58,833 nucleotides of DNA from Odoribacter lunatus (GCF_943193135.1 NZ_CALPCZ010000015.1:1-58833); one strand, 5' to 3'; counted from the first letter of the stretch, positions 17,184 through 26,823 are shown. Notes: generated by a model not told the origin, from the letters alone. Program-made: numbers and translations.

Positions 17184-18671
17184 TTATCTTCTGCCACCGG
17201 AACGGTTCGTCGTACGGGCTGGAGTTGTTGCGCGTGAGCCACCCGAATTAGACGGAGAATACACCTTCGGTGCGGAATAAGTACTCCGGCTCTGATTATA
17301 AGAACGGGTAGAATTCCGATTATAGAAACTATTAGTACCATTGTTTCCCGAACTGCTGTTATTGTATGTCGGACGGGTATTCGTTGTCGGGCGTTGGTAA
17401 GTTTTTATATTTCCGTTTTGATTGGTCGCGGCCTTATTATTGGTAGTCGCGGGGCGGGTATAACGGCTGGCGTTATTCGTCGAGCCTGTCGTACTGCTGT
17501 TGGGACGGGTTACGGTCGGACGACTGTTGCTGTTAGTAGGTCGGGTCGTTCCGGGACGTACTGTTTGGGTATTCGGGCGTACAGTGCCGGTACCCGGTCT
17601 GCCATTATTATAATTCGGTCGGGTAACGGTCGTATTATTCGGTCGGGTTGTTTGGCTACCGGGATGAACATTACTACCGGGACGGCTGTTGTTATAATCG
17701 GGACGTGTAGTATTGCCGGGACGATTGACACCGGGGCGCAATCCCACGGAACTGTTGCCGTAACTCGGACGGAGATTACCCGGCCTATTCGGGCGGTTAT
17801 TGGCGGGCGGAGCCCAATTTGGGTGATGGCCTGCATAATGCGGGTAATACGGGTGCGGATGATGCCAATGAGGATAATAATGGGAACCCCACCAGGGACG
17901 GTTCCAGTTGTTCCAATAGGGTGAGTAACCGTACCAACCGTCATACCACGGACGATAAAATCCCGAATTCCAGCCGAAACCGAAACTCCAGCCGGGACGG
18001 CTCCAACCGAAACTCAAACCGACATTGAAATGGCTGTCGAAAGCCCAACTGTCATAAAACGGTTCATTCCATACCACCGTCCAGATATATTTCGGGTAAG
18101 TGCCGAACAAAAAAGTATTGTATAGCTGGACATTACTTGAAGTGGGAAACCACCAGTAACGGCCGTTATCAGTATAAACATTCCATTCCGGACTGAACGA
18201 CAGATTCATGGCAATATCCTGACCGTTGGCCACAAAACCGAAACCTTCCGGATATTGGCTGATAATGCGCGCAGCCTCCTGCAAATCGCTATTGGTGCCA
18301 TTGAAGCCACCAATCCAATAGCCCGTATTCTCATACAAAATTGTCGTTTGTGCCGACATCGGGTCCAGGAGAACACTTTCCGCATGAGCGGCGAGCTCGG
18401 AAGTACTTATCTGTTCCGTCCTCACTCGCTGTCGGTTGATGACAACAGCGCTGTTATCTTCCGGATAACGCTCGGAATAACTTTCCCGATTGGCTTGGGC
18501 ATACATATCGATATTCTGCCCTGTAACACTTTCCACCTCTTTAACCATCAAAGGTTTTTTATTCGGAGCATAATAGATGTCATCTTCAATAGATGTACTC
18601 ATGGTTTGCATGGAAGAACAAGACCAGGCAAAAAACAGTGTTAATACGGATACATAACAACGTGTTCTCAT
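17184..18671 (-). CDS. Exported low-complexity protein, vitellogenin-like annotation
   Basis: 495 residues from ATG 18671; the earlier in-frame codon at 18677 is TTG. The start looks like a lipoprotein signal (VLTLFFAWSCSSMQ, Cys18, though the box is not ideal). The first 170 residues form a folded domain (DDIYYAPNKKPL, TTILYENTGYWIGGFNGTN, NGRYWWFPTSSN). Next comes a Trp/Tyr/Gly/His-rich stretch (about 195-285: GWSRPGWSFGFGWNSG, PYWNNWNRPWWG, HYYPHWHHPHPYYPHY), then an Asn/Pro/Arg/Thr-rich tail (290-495) with repeats such as NNRPNRPGN, RPNYNNGRPG and TRPTNSNSRP. Related Bacteroidetes proteins have been called vitellogenin II precursor from composition only. First gene of the operon with the FadL-like protein. 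Function unknown. Confidence 0.75.
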   Translation of the reverse strand: MRTRCYVSVLTLFFAWSCSSMQTMSTSIEDDIYYAPNKKPLMVKEVESVTGQNIDMYAQANRESYSERYPEDNSAVVINRQRVRTEQISTSELAAHAESVLLDPMSAQTTILYENTGYWIGGFNGTNSDLQEAARIISQYPEGFGFVANGQDIAMNLSFSPEWNVYTDNGRYWWFPTSSNVQLYNTFLFGTYPKYIWTVVWNEPFYDSWAFDSHFNVGLSFGWSRPGWSFGFGWNSGFYRPWYDGWYGYSPYWNNWNRPWWGSHYYPHWHHPHPYYPHYAGHHPNWAPPANNRPNRPGNLRPSYGNSSVGLRPGVNRPGNTTRPDYNNSRPGSNVHPGSQTTRPNNTTVTRPNYNNGRPGTGTVRPNTQTVRPGTTRPTNSNSRPTVTRPNSSTTGSTNNASRYTRPATTNNKAATNQNGNIKTYQRPTTNTRPTYNNSSSGNNGTNSFYNRNSTRSYNQSRSTYSAPKVYSPSNSGGSRATTPARTTNRSGGRR

Positions 18672-18796
18672 ACGCAATAGATTTTATTCAATAAATAATA
18701 TATCAAAAACCGTACCACAATATGTAACGATAGCTGATACATTGCATTGTTCTGATAAAATTAGCTATTTAAGAATTAGAATCATATTTTTTTGCC

Positions 18797-18804
18797 TAAA
18801 TTTG
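18797..18804 (+). promoter_or_regulatory. -7 promoter element of proS
   Basis: TAAATTTG at 18797-18804 fits the TAnnTTTG core, 26 bases before the proS ATG at 18831. No convincing TTTG box is seen at the usual distance. The 159 bases from 18672 to 18830 separate proS from the divergent lipoprotein gene and hold no other feature I can support. Confidence 0.6.
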
Positions 18805-18830
18805 CACCTGTTTTATCAAAAAATAAGAAG

Positions 18831-20306
18831 ATGGCTAAGTTTTTAACATCAAGAAACGAAGATTATTCGCAGTGGTATAATGAATTAGTGACGAAAGCCG
18901 GATTGGCGGAACCCGCAGCCGTAAGAGGATGTATGGTCATCAAACCCTATGGCTATGCAATTTGGGAAAAGATGCAACGGCAACTGGACCAGATGTTTAA
19001 GGATACGGGACACGTAAATGCCTATTTCCCGCTGTTGATACCGAAATCTTTCTTTGCTAAAGAAGCTGACCATGTAGAAGGATTTGCAAAAGAGTGTGCG
19101 GTCGTAACCCATTACCGTTTGAAAAATGACCCAAACGGGGGAGGGGTTATCGTAGACCCGGATGCGAAACTTGAAGAAGAATATATCATCCGTCCCACAT
19201 CGGAGACAATTATATGGAATACATATAAAAATTGGATACAATCATATCGTGATTTACCTATCTTGTGCAACCAATGGGCAAACGTAATGCGTTGGGAAAT
19301 GCGTACACGCATGTTTTTGCGTACGGCGGAATTCCTTTGGCAGGAAGGCCATACTGCTCATGCAACACGGGAAGAGGCCTTGGCGGAAGCAAACAAAATG
19401 GTGAGAGTATATGCCGAATTTGCCGAAAAATGGATGGCTGTGCCCGTCATCATGGGGAGCAAGAGTGAAAATGAACGCTTCGCGGGCGCTTTGGAAACTT
19501 TTACTATCGAAGCATTGATGCAGGACGGAAAGGCATTGCAGGCCGGGACATCCCATTTCCTCGGACAAAACTTTGCCAAAGCCTTTGACGTCATGTTTAC
19601 CGACCAGACCGGAAACCGGGATTACGTATGGGCGACTTCTTGGGGAGTATCCACCCGTTTGATGGGAGCCCTGATCATGGCACACTCCGATGACAACGGA
19701 CTGGTATTGCCTCCGAAACTGGCACCGATACAGGTTGTGATAGTGCCCATTTACAAGAGCGAAGAAGGATTGCAGCGCATTACGGCAAAAGTGGAGGGTA
19801 TTGTGCAGGCACTGAAAGCAAAAGGAATCAGTGTAAAATATGATGACCGCGATACGCAGAAACCGGGCTGGAAATTTGCCGATTACGAATTGAAAGGTGT
19901 ACCCGTGCGTTTGGCTATCGGGGAACGCGATTTGCAGAACGACACGGTAGAGGTGGCAAGAAGGGATACATTGACCAAAGAAACCGTAGCTGTTGCCGGT
20001 ATAGAGGAATATGTAGTTAAGTTATTGGAAGACATACAACAGAACATCTATAAAAAAGCCGTAGCTTTTCGGGATTCCAAAATCACCAAAGTAGACTCCT
20101 ACGAAGAGTTTAAATCCTTGTTGGAAACCAAAACCGGATTCTTCTTGTGTCATTGGGACGGAACACCCGAAACGGAAGAACGCATCAAAGCGGAAACCAA
20201 AGCGACCATTCGCTGCATCCCGTTTGATTCACCGGAAGAAGAAGGAAAATGTATGGTTACGGGCAAACCTTCCCGCCGGAGAGTATTGATAGCAAAAGCA
20301 TACTAA
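18831..20306 (+). CDS. proS: Prolyl-tRNA synthetase, eukaryotic/archaeal type
   Basis: 491 residues from ATG 18831 ([20 protein letters not shown]); upstream in-frame TTG lies in the promoter. Class II motifs: [16 protein letters not shown] (motif 1 area), [20 protein letters not shown] with [20 protein letters not shown] (motif 2), then [19 protein letters not shown] (motif 3). An anticodon domain ([10 protein letters not shown] ... [21 protein letters not shown]) and the extra C-terminal domain with FLCHWDG and IRCIPFD ending in RVLIAKAY mark the short ProS type without an editing insert. The enzyme charges tRNA-Pro with proline. mutY follows after 9 bases. Confidence 0.97.
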   Translation: MAKFLTSRNEDYSQWYNELVTKAGLAEPAAVRGCMVIKPYGYAIWEKMQRQLDQMFKDTGHVNAYFPLLIPKSFFAKEADHVEGFAKECAVVTHYRLKNDPNGGGVIVDPDAKLEEEYIIRPTSETIIWNTYKNWIQSYRDLPILCNQWANVMRWEMRTRMFLRTAEFLWQEGHTAHATREEALAEANKMVRVYAEFAEKWMAVPVIMGSKSENERFAGALETFTIEALMQDGKALQAGTSHFLGQNFAKAFDVMFTDQTGNRDYVWATSWGVSTRLMGALIMAHSDDNGLVLPPKLAPIQVVIVPIYKSEEGLQRITAKVEGIVQALKAKGISVKYDDRDTQKPGWKFADYELKGVPVRLAIGERDLQNDTVEVARRDTLTKETVAVAGIEEYVVKLLEDIQQNIYKKAVAFRDSKITKVDSYEEFKSLLETKTGFFLCHWDGTPETEERIKAETKATIRCIPFDSPEEEGKCMVTGKPSRRRVLIAKAY

Positions 20307-20315
20307 ACTCGGTTT

Positions 20316-21377
20316 GTGAAAAACTTCTTTTCCGGTATATTGCTCCAATGGTATGAGGAAAATCGTCGGGACTTACCGTGGCGGAATACCACAGACCCTT
20401 ATTTGATTTGGATTTCGGAAATAATCCTGCAACAAACCCGAGTGGTGCAGGGAATGGACTACTACTTCCGTTTCGTAGAGCGTTTCCCCGATATACAATC
20501 GCTGGCGGAAGCCGACGAAGACGAAGTGTTGAAATACTGGCAAGGCTTGGGCTATTACAGCAGGGCGCGGAATCTGCATGCCGCGGCGCGGGATTTGATG
20601 ACCCGTTTCGGCGGGTGCTTCCCTGAATCTTACGACGAAGTCAGGTCACTGAAAGGAATAGGAGCTTATACGGCGGCCGCAGTTTGTTCCTTTGCATGGC
20701 GTTTACCGTATGCCGTCGTAGACGGGAACGTATATCGCGTATTATCCAGAGTATTCGGCATTGACACCCCGATTGACAGCCACGAAGGACAAAAACGTTT
20801 TGCCGAATTGGCCTCCTCCTTATTGGATAAAACGCATCCCGATTTATATAACCAGGCAATCATGGACTTCGGCGCTATCCAGTGCCTGCCGCAGTCACCC
20901 GATTGTCTTTTTTGTCCCTTTCGGGACAAATGTGAGGCTTACCTGCAAGGAAAAGTGGCGCAACTGCCTGTAAAAGCCGGAAAAACCACCGTCAAGCCCC
21001 GTTACTTCAACTATTTGGACATACGCTGCGGCGACCGCTTATTGCTTTCCCGCCGTTCTGCCAAAGATATCTGGCAAAACTTGTATGAATTTCCCCTCAT
21101 AGAGACCGAACGGGATATGGAGTGGCAGGAATTGGTGAAAGAACAGCAGTTTCTAGAACTATTTCAACATATTCCGGAAGTAAAAGTGCAGCGGCAATAC
21201 CCCGTTTTCAAACATGTACTTTCCCACCGGATTATTTATGCCCGATTTTATACAATTGAAGTGTCGAAATTTACCTCTGCCTTTTCTGCTTATCTCGAAA
21301 TCTCTGAATCTGATTTGGAGAAATATGCTTTTCCCCGTTTGATTACACTTTATTTGGAAAAATCTGATCGGCAATAA
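20316..21377 (+). CDS. mutY: A/G-specific adenine DNA glycosylase
   Basis: 353 residues from GTG 20316, the only good start near the 9-base gap after proS. MutY removes adenine mispaired with 8-oxoguanine. The helix-hairpin-helix glycosylase part shows ISEIILQQTRV (catalytic Glu), SLKGIGAYTAAAVCSFAW (HhH), VVDGNVYRVLSRVFGI (catalytic Asp) and AIMDFGAIQC, then the four-cysteine cluster C-x6-C-x2-C-x5-C (CLPQSPDCLFCPFRDKC). The C-terminal Nudix-like NUDIX_4 domain for 8-oxoG reading runs from about 225 (RYFNYLDIRCGDRLLLSRR, IWQNLYEFPLIE, FKHVLSHRIIYARFY). All key residues are intact. Confidence 0.96.
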   Translation: MKNFFSGILLQWYEENRRDLPWRNTTDPYLIWISEIILQQTRVVQGMDYYFRFVERFPDIQSLAEADEDEVLKYWQGLGYYSRARNLHAAARDLMTRFGGCFPESYDEVRSLKGIGAYTAAAVCSFAWRLPYAVVDGNVYRVLSRVFGIDTPIDSHEGQKRFAELASSLLDKTHPDLYNQAIMDFGAIQCLPQSPDCLFCPFRDKCEAYLQGKVAQLPVKAGKTTVKPRYFNYLDIRCGDRLLLSRRSAKDIWQNLYEFPLIETERDMEWQELVKEQQFLELFQHIPEVKVQRQYPVFKHVLSHRIIYARFYTIEVSKFTSAFSAYLEISESDLEKYAFPRLITLYLEKSDRQ

Positions 21378-21439
21378 ATAATAGAAACTTGATGTTTTTT
21401 TGAAATCCGTAGGTAACTTGGGGGATAAATTTTGTTGAT

Positions 21440-21469
21440 TTTGAATATTATTATATTTTATTAATTTTG
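21440..21469 (+). promoter_or_regulatory. Promoter of the sulfatase gene
   Basis: TTTG at 21440-21443 and TAATTTTG at 21462-21469, 18 bases apart, match both Bacteroidetes promoter boxes. The sulfatase ATG is 31 bases downstream. Confidence 0.75.
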
Positions 21470-21500
21470 TCCGTAATCTATTTAAATAACACATAAGCTA

Positions 21501-23072
21501 ATGGCATTGAATTATTCTTACCTTTTACCGGTAGCAGGATTGGTTACCTTGAGCGGTTGTACACAGAAGAAGGCTGCGGAGAGGAAACCTTTGAACATCG
21601 TCTATATCATGACGGATGATCATTCGTATCAAACGATGAGTTGTTACGATAAACGCTATGCCTATACGCCCAATCTAGACAGAATTGCGAATGAAGGCGT
21701 GAAATTTACTAATAGTTTCGTCTGTAATTCATTGTCGGGACCAAGCCGTGCGGTTTTATTGACCGGAAAGCACAGCCACAAGAACGGCTATACGGACAAC
21801 GAAGGAGGAAAGATTTTCAACGGCGAACAACAGACTGTACAGCAACTATTGCAGCAAGGCGGCTATCAGACGGCAATGATCGGTAAGTGGCATCTGGGAG
21901 GAACGCCGACATGCTTCGACTACTGGACGATTCTGCCCGCGCAGGGAGACTATTACAATCCGGACTTCATCACGCCGGAGGGAACGGTAAGACACGAGGG
22001 GTATGTGACGAATATTATCACGGACTTGAGTATTGATTGGTTGAGGAATAAGCGTGATACGACGAAACCGTTTTGCATGTTTGTCCACCACAAGGCGATC
22101 CACCGCAATTGGATGGGGGATACTGCCGATTTGGCCCTTTTCGAGGACAGGACTTTCGAGATGCCGGAGAATTTTTGGGATGATTACAAGGGACGTGTGG
22201 CGGCTGCGAAGCAGGAGATGAACATCGACAAGGATATGACGATGATTTATGATTTGAAGATGTTGGATGACAAGGTGGAGGATCATTACCGTTCGCTGTA
22301 TATCCGGGATAACGGTACGCAGGGAACGTACGGACGGATGAACGCAGCACAGCGGGCAGCCTGGGACAAGCATTACAAACCCATTATCAATGAATTCAAA
22401 AAAGCCGGTTTGAAGGGAAAAGCTTTGGCGGAATGGAAATATCAGCGTTACATGCGTGATTATCTGAAGACGGTAAAGTCGCTGGATGACAATGTAGGCC
22501 GTTTGTTGAAAGAGTTGGAAGAGGAAGGATTGTTGGAAAATACGTTAATTGTATATGCTTCCGACCAAGGATTTTATATGGGAGAGCACGGATGGTTTGA
22601 CAAACGCTTTATGTACGAGGAATCCATGCGTACGCCTTTGATTATGCGTTTGCCGGAAGGATTTGAAGGAAGAGGAGAAATACCGCAGATGGTGCAGAAT
22701 ATTGACTATACGCCGACGTTCCTGGATTTGGCCGGACTTCCCATCCCGAAAGATATTCAAGGCGTGTCGTTGGTACCGCTGTTGAAAGGTGAGAAGGCGG
22801 CCAACTGGAGAAAATCGTTGTATTACCATTTTTACGAATATCCCGCGGAGCACATGGTATGTCGCCATTACGGCGTGAGAACGGAGCGTTATAAACTGAT
22901 ACATTTTTATAATGACGTAGACAAGTGGGAGTTATACGATTTGCAGGAAGATCCAATGGAAATGAATAATCTGTACGGTAAACCCGGAACGGAAGAATTG
23001 ACCAAAGAACTGAAAGCGGAATTGGAAAGACTTCAGGTATTCTATGATGATCCGATAAGGAATATAAAGTAG
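21501..23072 (+). CDS. Lipoprotein sulfatase, serine-type (family S1)
   Basis: 523 residues. A lipobox (LVTLSGC, Cys20) predicts a lipid-anchored periplasmic or surface protein. The sulfatase fold begins NIVYIMTDDHSYQTM (metal Asp39/Asp40), and the catalytic motif is S79-G-P-S-R83 in SLSGPSRAVLLTGKHSHKNG: serine, not cysteine, so it needs the anaerobic radical-SAM maturase (anSME), not FGE. GKWHLGG, SDQGFYMGEHGWFDKR and EESMRTPLIM complete the S1 signature. The likely substrate is a sulfated host sugar such as GlcNAc-6-sulfate (S1_11-like look), but subfamily is uncertain. It has its own promoter. The next gene starts 1 base after its stop codon. Confidence 0.9.
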   Translation: MALNYSYLLPVAGLVTLSGCTQKKAAERKPLNIVYIMTDDHSYQTMSCYDKRYAYTPNLDRIANEGVKFTNSFVCNSLSGPSRAVLLTGKHSHKNGYTDNEGGKIFNGEQQTVQQLLQQGGYQTAMIGKWHLGGTPTCFDYWTILPAQGDYYNPDFITPEGTVRHEGYVTNIITDLSIDWLRNKRDTTKPFCMFVHHKAIHRNWMGDTADLALFEDRTFEMPENFWDDYKGRVAAAKQEMNIDKDMTMIYDLKMLDDKVEDHYRSLYIRDNGTQGTYGRMNAAQRAAWDKHYKPIINEFKKAGLKGKALAEWKYQRYMRDYLKTVKSLDDNVGRLLKELEEEGLLENTLIVYASDQGFYMGEHGWFDKRFMYEESMRTPLIMRLPEGFEGRGEIPQMVQNIDYTPTFLDLAGLPIPKDIQGVSLVPLLKGEKAANWRKSLYYHFYEYPAEHMVCRHYGVRTERYKLIHFYNDVDKWELYDLQEDPMEMNNLYGKPGTEELTKELKAELERLQVFYDDPIRNIK

Positions 23073-23073
23073 A

Positions 23074-23745
23074 GTGAATGTGTATGAGATAATCGCTTTT
23101 TACAGGGAGACGGAACGGGAGGTGCAGATACAGGCGGAAAGATTTGCCGGCTTGTATGGTTTTCATGTGAGATATGAAAAGTATCCTTCCGTAGCCTCTC
23201 AAGTATCAGTGTTGGTGGGAGAAGATACGGTCGTATGTTTATTTGAGCGGGGAAGACTGAATTTTCATAAGCTGTTGAAGTATGTATATAGCGTGAAGAG
23301 ACCGGCGTTGATTTATAGTGGGGAAGAAATGGGAGAGGTATATAATTGCTTGAGATTGCCGGTGGGCTATCTGACGGAAAATAAGGAGAAAGCGGCATGG
23401 GCTAATTTTTTTCTTCATAATAATCGTCAGGCCAGAGTGGAGGTATGGGTTCCGCGAGAAAGAGATGAACGGATTGCCGGAATGGTAGAGGATAATTTGA
23501 TTTTTATCGAGAAGGTGTTTACAGATTCTGGTGTCGTTTATAAAACAGAAATGGCAGGTGTCTCTTTTGAAAAGTTGGTGAAATCTTTGTTTCAGACATC
23601 CGAGAAGGCAATGATTTTTTTAATGTTGCCTTTTCGGGTGTTTTCATTTTTTGTGCCTTATTATCTGCGATTATACAAGCGTTATGCCCGTACGCCTATA
23701 TTGTTGATTCCACGGGATGAGACGCTTTATATTCCGTGTCATTAG
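23074..23745 (+). CDS. Hypothetical protein coupled to the sulfatase
   Basis: 223 residues from GTG 23074, one base past the sulfatase stop, so translation is probably coupled. I do not recognise the family. The protein looks like two alpha/beta halves: TVVCLFERGRLNFHKLLKYV with RPALIYSGEE, and DNLIFIEKVFTDSGVVYK, SEKAMIFLMLPFRVFSFFVPYY, ARTPILLIPRD. The layout is faintly like a universal-stress or nucleotide-binding fold, but no G-x2-G-x9-G loop is visible. No signal peptide, so cytosolic. It ends 10 bases before the convergent metallopeptidase gene. Function unknown. Confidence 0.7.
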   Translation: MNVYEIIAFYRETEREVQIQAERFAGLYGFHVRYEKYPSVASQVSVLVGEDTVVCLFERGRLNFHKLLKYVYSVKRPALIYSGEEMGEVYNCLRLPVGYLTENKEKAAWANFFLHNNRQARVEVWVPRERDERIAGMVEDNLIFIEKVFTDSGVVYKTEMAGVSFEKLVKSLFQTSEKAMIFLMLPFRVFSFFVPYYLRLYKRYARTPILLIPRDETLYIPCH

Positions 23746-23755
23746 CAGTTTGAGA

Positions 23756-26719
23756 CTATATACTGAAGTTTAAAGTAAAAAGAAAGTCGGCGAAAATAGC
23801 TTTCGTTTGGGTTTCGTATCCGATTCTTACTCCCGTATTGACAGGAAAGGGCAGGCTGAGTACGTGGAGGGCTGCCGTTAGTTCCGCTCCGTAAGAGTAA
23901 AAGTTTTGTTTGTAGTTTCTTGTTTTCTCATGTGTCATGTCAAAAAACACGCCCCCGTTTATGGCTTTGATGTATAACAAAGAACCGATGTGCTGGTCGG
24001 GGTAGAAAAGCGGGAGTTTATAACCGCTTCGCAAGGTGGAAAATTCGTTCCCGTAGATTTTGATACCGCGGGGTGCCTGTATTTTTTTGCCGTAGGCAAT
24101 GTTGTTCGGTCGCTTTTGGTAACCGGCATAAGTATATAAAGAATGATTGCGACGGAATCCGGGAAAATAGAAGTTGCCTGAAATCCACCATTCATGTCCT
24201 AAGTTCGTTTTTTTCAGCGGTGTATGTGCGAATCCGCCTTGTAGCATTTGTCCCCAGTGGGGATTGAGTTCTTGTGCGGTCATGCGGGTCTGGTTGCTGA
24301 ACAATAGCCCGTATTCCAGTATCTGATAATAGTTTGCCGGTGTGGAGTACTGATAGTTTGCTGGATTTGCCGGGTATAGGTAGCCGATATTGTCTTGAAC
24401 GCGGACTTGATAAAGTTTGCGTGTATCGGTATTGTGTAGGGCTTCTATTTTGTATCGGACGTATGGTGTGAGGTAACGATTGTAGTTTTGGGCAGAAATG
24501 TTGAACGGGAATTGTATGCTTAAACTTCCTTGTGTGTAGTTGGAGCGGTTGTATAAATAGAGGGTGTCTGTTTGTTGTGTTTGAAGATTGGGAGTGTTAA
24601 AGAGAAAGGTGTAATAGTCGTATTTCCCCGTTTTGAAGTCCAGATTGAAAACGGGCCACAAGGCTTTGTAATCGGCGTTCAGCATCCATGCTCCGTGATT
24701 GTAGTCAGAGTCGGAGATGTAGCCTGTGGCAAGAGAAAGGGTACTTAGTTTGTTTTGTGAGTACACGACTAATCCGATATTGGCTTCCAGTTCCTGCGTA
24801 TTGATGTAAAGCGGTCCCCAGCTGTGCGGGTTTATCAGGTGGGTGAATTTGTTGTATTTCCGTGTGGTGAAGGTTGAGTCGTAGGTGCAGTTGAGCCGCC
24901 AGCCTTCTTGTAGGAAGAGAGTGTCGGCTAAACGGTAATCGGAGTAATGAGGGTTTTGTCTGTTTAATTGTCTTAGAGAAATGCTGCCCGGTTTGTATCC
25001 GTTTGCGGTATAGAATGAGAAGTATAATGTGTTTTGTTGTAAGTTTACAGCCGGGAAGCGGATGCCGAAGGGAGCATTTAGGATATTTTGTACCTTGCCT
25101 GTGTACAGATTTTTTTCGTAGAGGGCATTGTTACCGTTGTAAGAAGCGCGGTATACGAGGAGACTGTCATACAGTACCGGGTTGTCGAGTTCGTACCATT
25201 GAGGTTCGGTTAATTTTTTGCGTGCACCTGTTTCGGGATGAATGCTTTCGATGTGTACGCCCTGCGGACTTTGCACGATGGTAATGATTTGGTTGTCGTG
25301 AAAGGACGGATGGATGAATAGTTCGTTTTCTCCAGCATTGATTCGTCGGATTTCTTTTTGCAGGTCGGAGGTAAGTAGGATGATGGATGCCCGGTTTGCG
25401 TTATCCGCTTCGACGACACCGATATATTCTCCGGCGATAAAGGGTGAGAAGCGGTTGTTTGGGCTTTTGTGATAACGGTATTTTTTGTGTTTAATATCGT
25501 AACTGCAAAGGGTATTGCGCCCGCCATTCGCCCAACGGGTATGGGGTTTATATTCTGTCCATAACAGTTGGTGTTTGTGGTAAGTGAATTTGTTGTCGTT
25601 TAAATTACCGGTGGGTGTAAGCTGTTTTTCTGTTCCGTTGTTCAAAAGGACAAATGCTCCTGTTTGTTGCATACCTTTTTTGTAAACGACCAGTCCTCCG
25701 TCTTCAGTCGGGATGGGATAATAGTAGTTGGTATAATCGGCATCCGTTGTGGGGATGGTGTCGAAACGGTCGGTGATGTGCTGTGTTTCGTTTTTCCATA
25801 TTTGTTGCAGCTCCGAGAAATTGTCGTGATACAGTGTGCGTTTGGCGTTGCGATAAGTGTTGGCTTGTTTGACTTCTTCGGGATGAATGAACAGGGAGTA
25901 GAAAGTGGAATCCTGCCATAATTCGTCTCGATGATTTTTTAGCGTTTTTTTCAGGCTAGTGGCAAAAGAGGTGATGCCTAAGGGGTATTGTCCGATGCGG
26001 GTAAGGGCATTCGACCAGATGTCGGGTCCGTAGTTGGCACGGGAGTTAGCTACCATGAAATATCCTAAGTTATATCGGTTGGGAACATAGTCTTTATAAG
26101 AACCCAAGGTAGCTTTGTAATAGGAATATATGCCTTTTTCCACAATTTGGGCTTTCATTTCGTTGAGAAACTCAGGGGAGCGTCCCCTTCCCAATTGCCC
26201 CAGGGCGGTTTCATAAGTGACGGCATCGCCTTCCATGAACCATAGAGGCAGATATAAGCCGGCGACGGCGATAGTGACTTGTTCACCAAAGATGTAGTAT
26301 AGAATCTTTGTTAGGTCTTGATTTATTTTGTCAATCTGAACGACATGCCGAAATTCATGAATGCACAGATGTTCCAGCCATGTGTCTGAGGGAACTTGTG
26401 AAGGCATTGTGTAAAGTTCTGTGCGTTTGGGTGCCCAGGCAACTGTTCCGTTGGATATTCCACCGTTGGGGTGAAGAATCATTGATACTTTTGCCGGTTT
26501 GTGTGCAAGGCTGTTACTATGTGTGTACAATGCCTGATAGATATTGGCTATTTTTTGTGCATTGGTTTCAAAATAATCGGGATAGATGATTTGAAAATCG
26601 ATGGTTTTTATTTGTTTCCAGCGTAAAGAAGCAGGATCTTGTCCAAAGTTTGTAAATTGCGTTTTTCCGCAAAGACTGAGAAGTAACAATAATACGGATA
26701 CCGTAATTTTTTTTCCCAT
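23756..26719 (-). CDS. Secreted gluzincin metallopeptidase with propeller and barrel-like C-terminus
   Basis: 987 residues from ATG 26719, which starts a clean signal peptide (MGKKITVSVLLLLLSLCGKT) just after a -7 box; the open frame extends a further 102 codons upstream across ligA promoter sequence and is rejected. The first domain (about 35-290) has zinc motif H121-E-F-R-H125 and the third ligand Glu163 in WFMEGDAVTYE, as in the MA clan gluzincins (peptidase_MA-like). Residues about 400-650 show TolB-like propeller blades (EDGGLVVYKKGMQQTGAFVL, HKHQLLWTEYKPHTRWANGG, YDSLLVYRASYNGN). From about 700 the sequence alternates aromatic strands and ends FADFLFTLNFSI, like an outer-membrane barrel. 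A surface protease anchored by its own barrel is inferred. Confidence 0.78.
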   Translation of the reverse strand: MGKKITVSVLLLLLSLCGKTQFTNFGQDPASLRWKQIKTIDFQIIYPDYFETNAQKIANIYQALYTHSNSLAHKPAKVSMILHPNGGISNGTVAWAPKRTELYTMPSQVPSDTWLEHLCIHEFRHVVQIDKINQDLTKILYYIFGEQVTIAVAGLYLPLWFMEGDAVTYETALGQLGRGRSPEFLNEMKAQIVEKGIYSYYKATLGSYKDYVPNRYNLGYFMVANSRANYGPDIWSNALTRIGQYPLGITSFATSLKKTLKNHRDELWQDSTFYSLFIHPEEVKQANTYRNAKRTLYHDNFSELQQIWKNETQHITDRFDTIPTTDADYTNYYYPIPTEDGGLVVYKKGMQQTGAFVLLNNGTEKQLTPTGNLNDNKFTYHKHQLLWTEYKPHTRWANGGRNTLCSYDIKHKKYRYHKSPNNRFSPFIAGEYIGVVEADNANRASIILLTSDLQKEIRRINAGENELFIHPSFHDNQIITIVQSPQGVHIESIHPETGARKKLTEPQWYELDNPVLYDSLLVYRASYNGNNALYEKNLYTGKVQNILNAPFGIRFPAVNLQQNTLYFSFYTANGYKPGSISLRQLNRQNPHYSDYRLADTLFLQEGWRLNCTYDSTFTTRKYNKFTHLINPHSWGPLYINTQELEANIGLVVYSQNKLSTLSLATGYISDSDYNHGAWMLNADYKALWPVFNLDFKTGKYDYYTFLFNTPNLQTQQTDTLYLYNRSNYTQGSLSIQFPFNISAQNYNRYLTPYVRYKIEALHNTDTRKLYQVRVQDNIGYLYPANPANYQYSTPANYYQILEYGLLFSNQTRMTAQELNPHWGQMLQGGFAHTPLKKTNLGHEWWISGNFYFPGFRRNHSLYTYAGYQKRPNNIAYGKKIQAPRGIKIYGNEFSTLRSGYKLPLFYPDQHIGSLLYIKAINGGVFFDMTHEKTRNYKQNFYSYGAELTAALHVLSLPFPVNTGVRIGYETQTKAIFADFLFTLNFSI

Positions 26720-26748
26720 AACGATATGGTTTGTTTCGTAAGATGTTT

Positions 26749-26756
26749 CAAAGGTA
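26749..26756 (-). promoter_or_regulatory. -7 promoter element of the metallopeptidase gene
   Basis: On the minus strand TACCTTTG is an exact TAnnTTTG, 29 bases before the ATG at 26719. It supports the shorter start and forms a divergent pair with the ligA promoter. Confidence 0.6.
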
Positions 26757-26815
26757 TGATTATTTTTTTTATAGGTGTGAGGGAAAGTATAGTTTTTACA
26801 AGATTGATTTTTTAT

Positions 26816-26823
26816 TAACTTTG
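26816..26823 (+). promoter_or_regulatory. -7 promoter element of ligA
   Basis: TAACTTTG at 26816-26823 fits the core exactly and lies 33 bases before the ligA ATG. A weak TTTA at 26795-26798 is the nearest candidate for the upstream box. Confidence 0.6.

Noticed and set aside
17394-17944. Long frames on both strands opposite or inside the low-complexity lipoprotein gene
   Set aside because: They are Gly/Arg/Ile/Thr repeats arising from the low-complexity DNA and lack starts, signals or domains.
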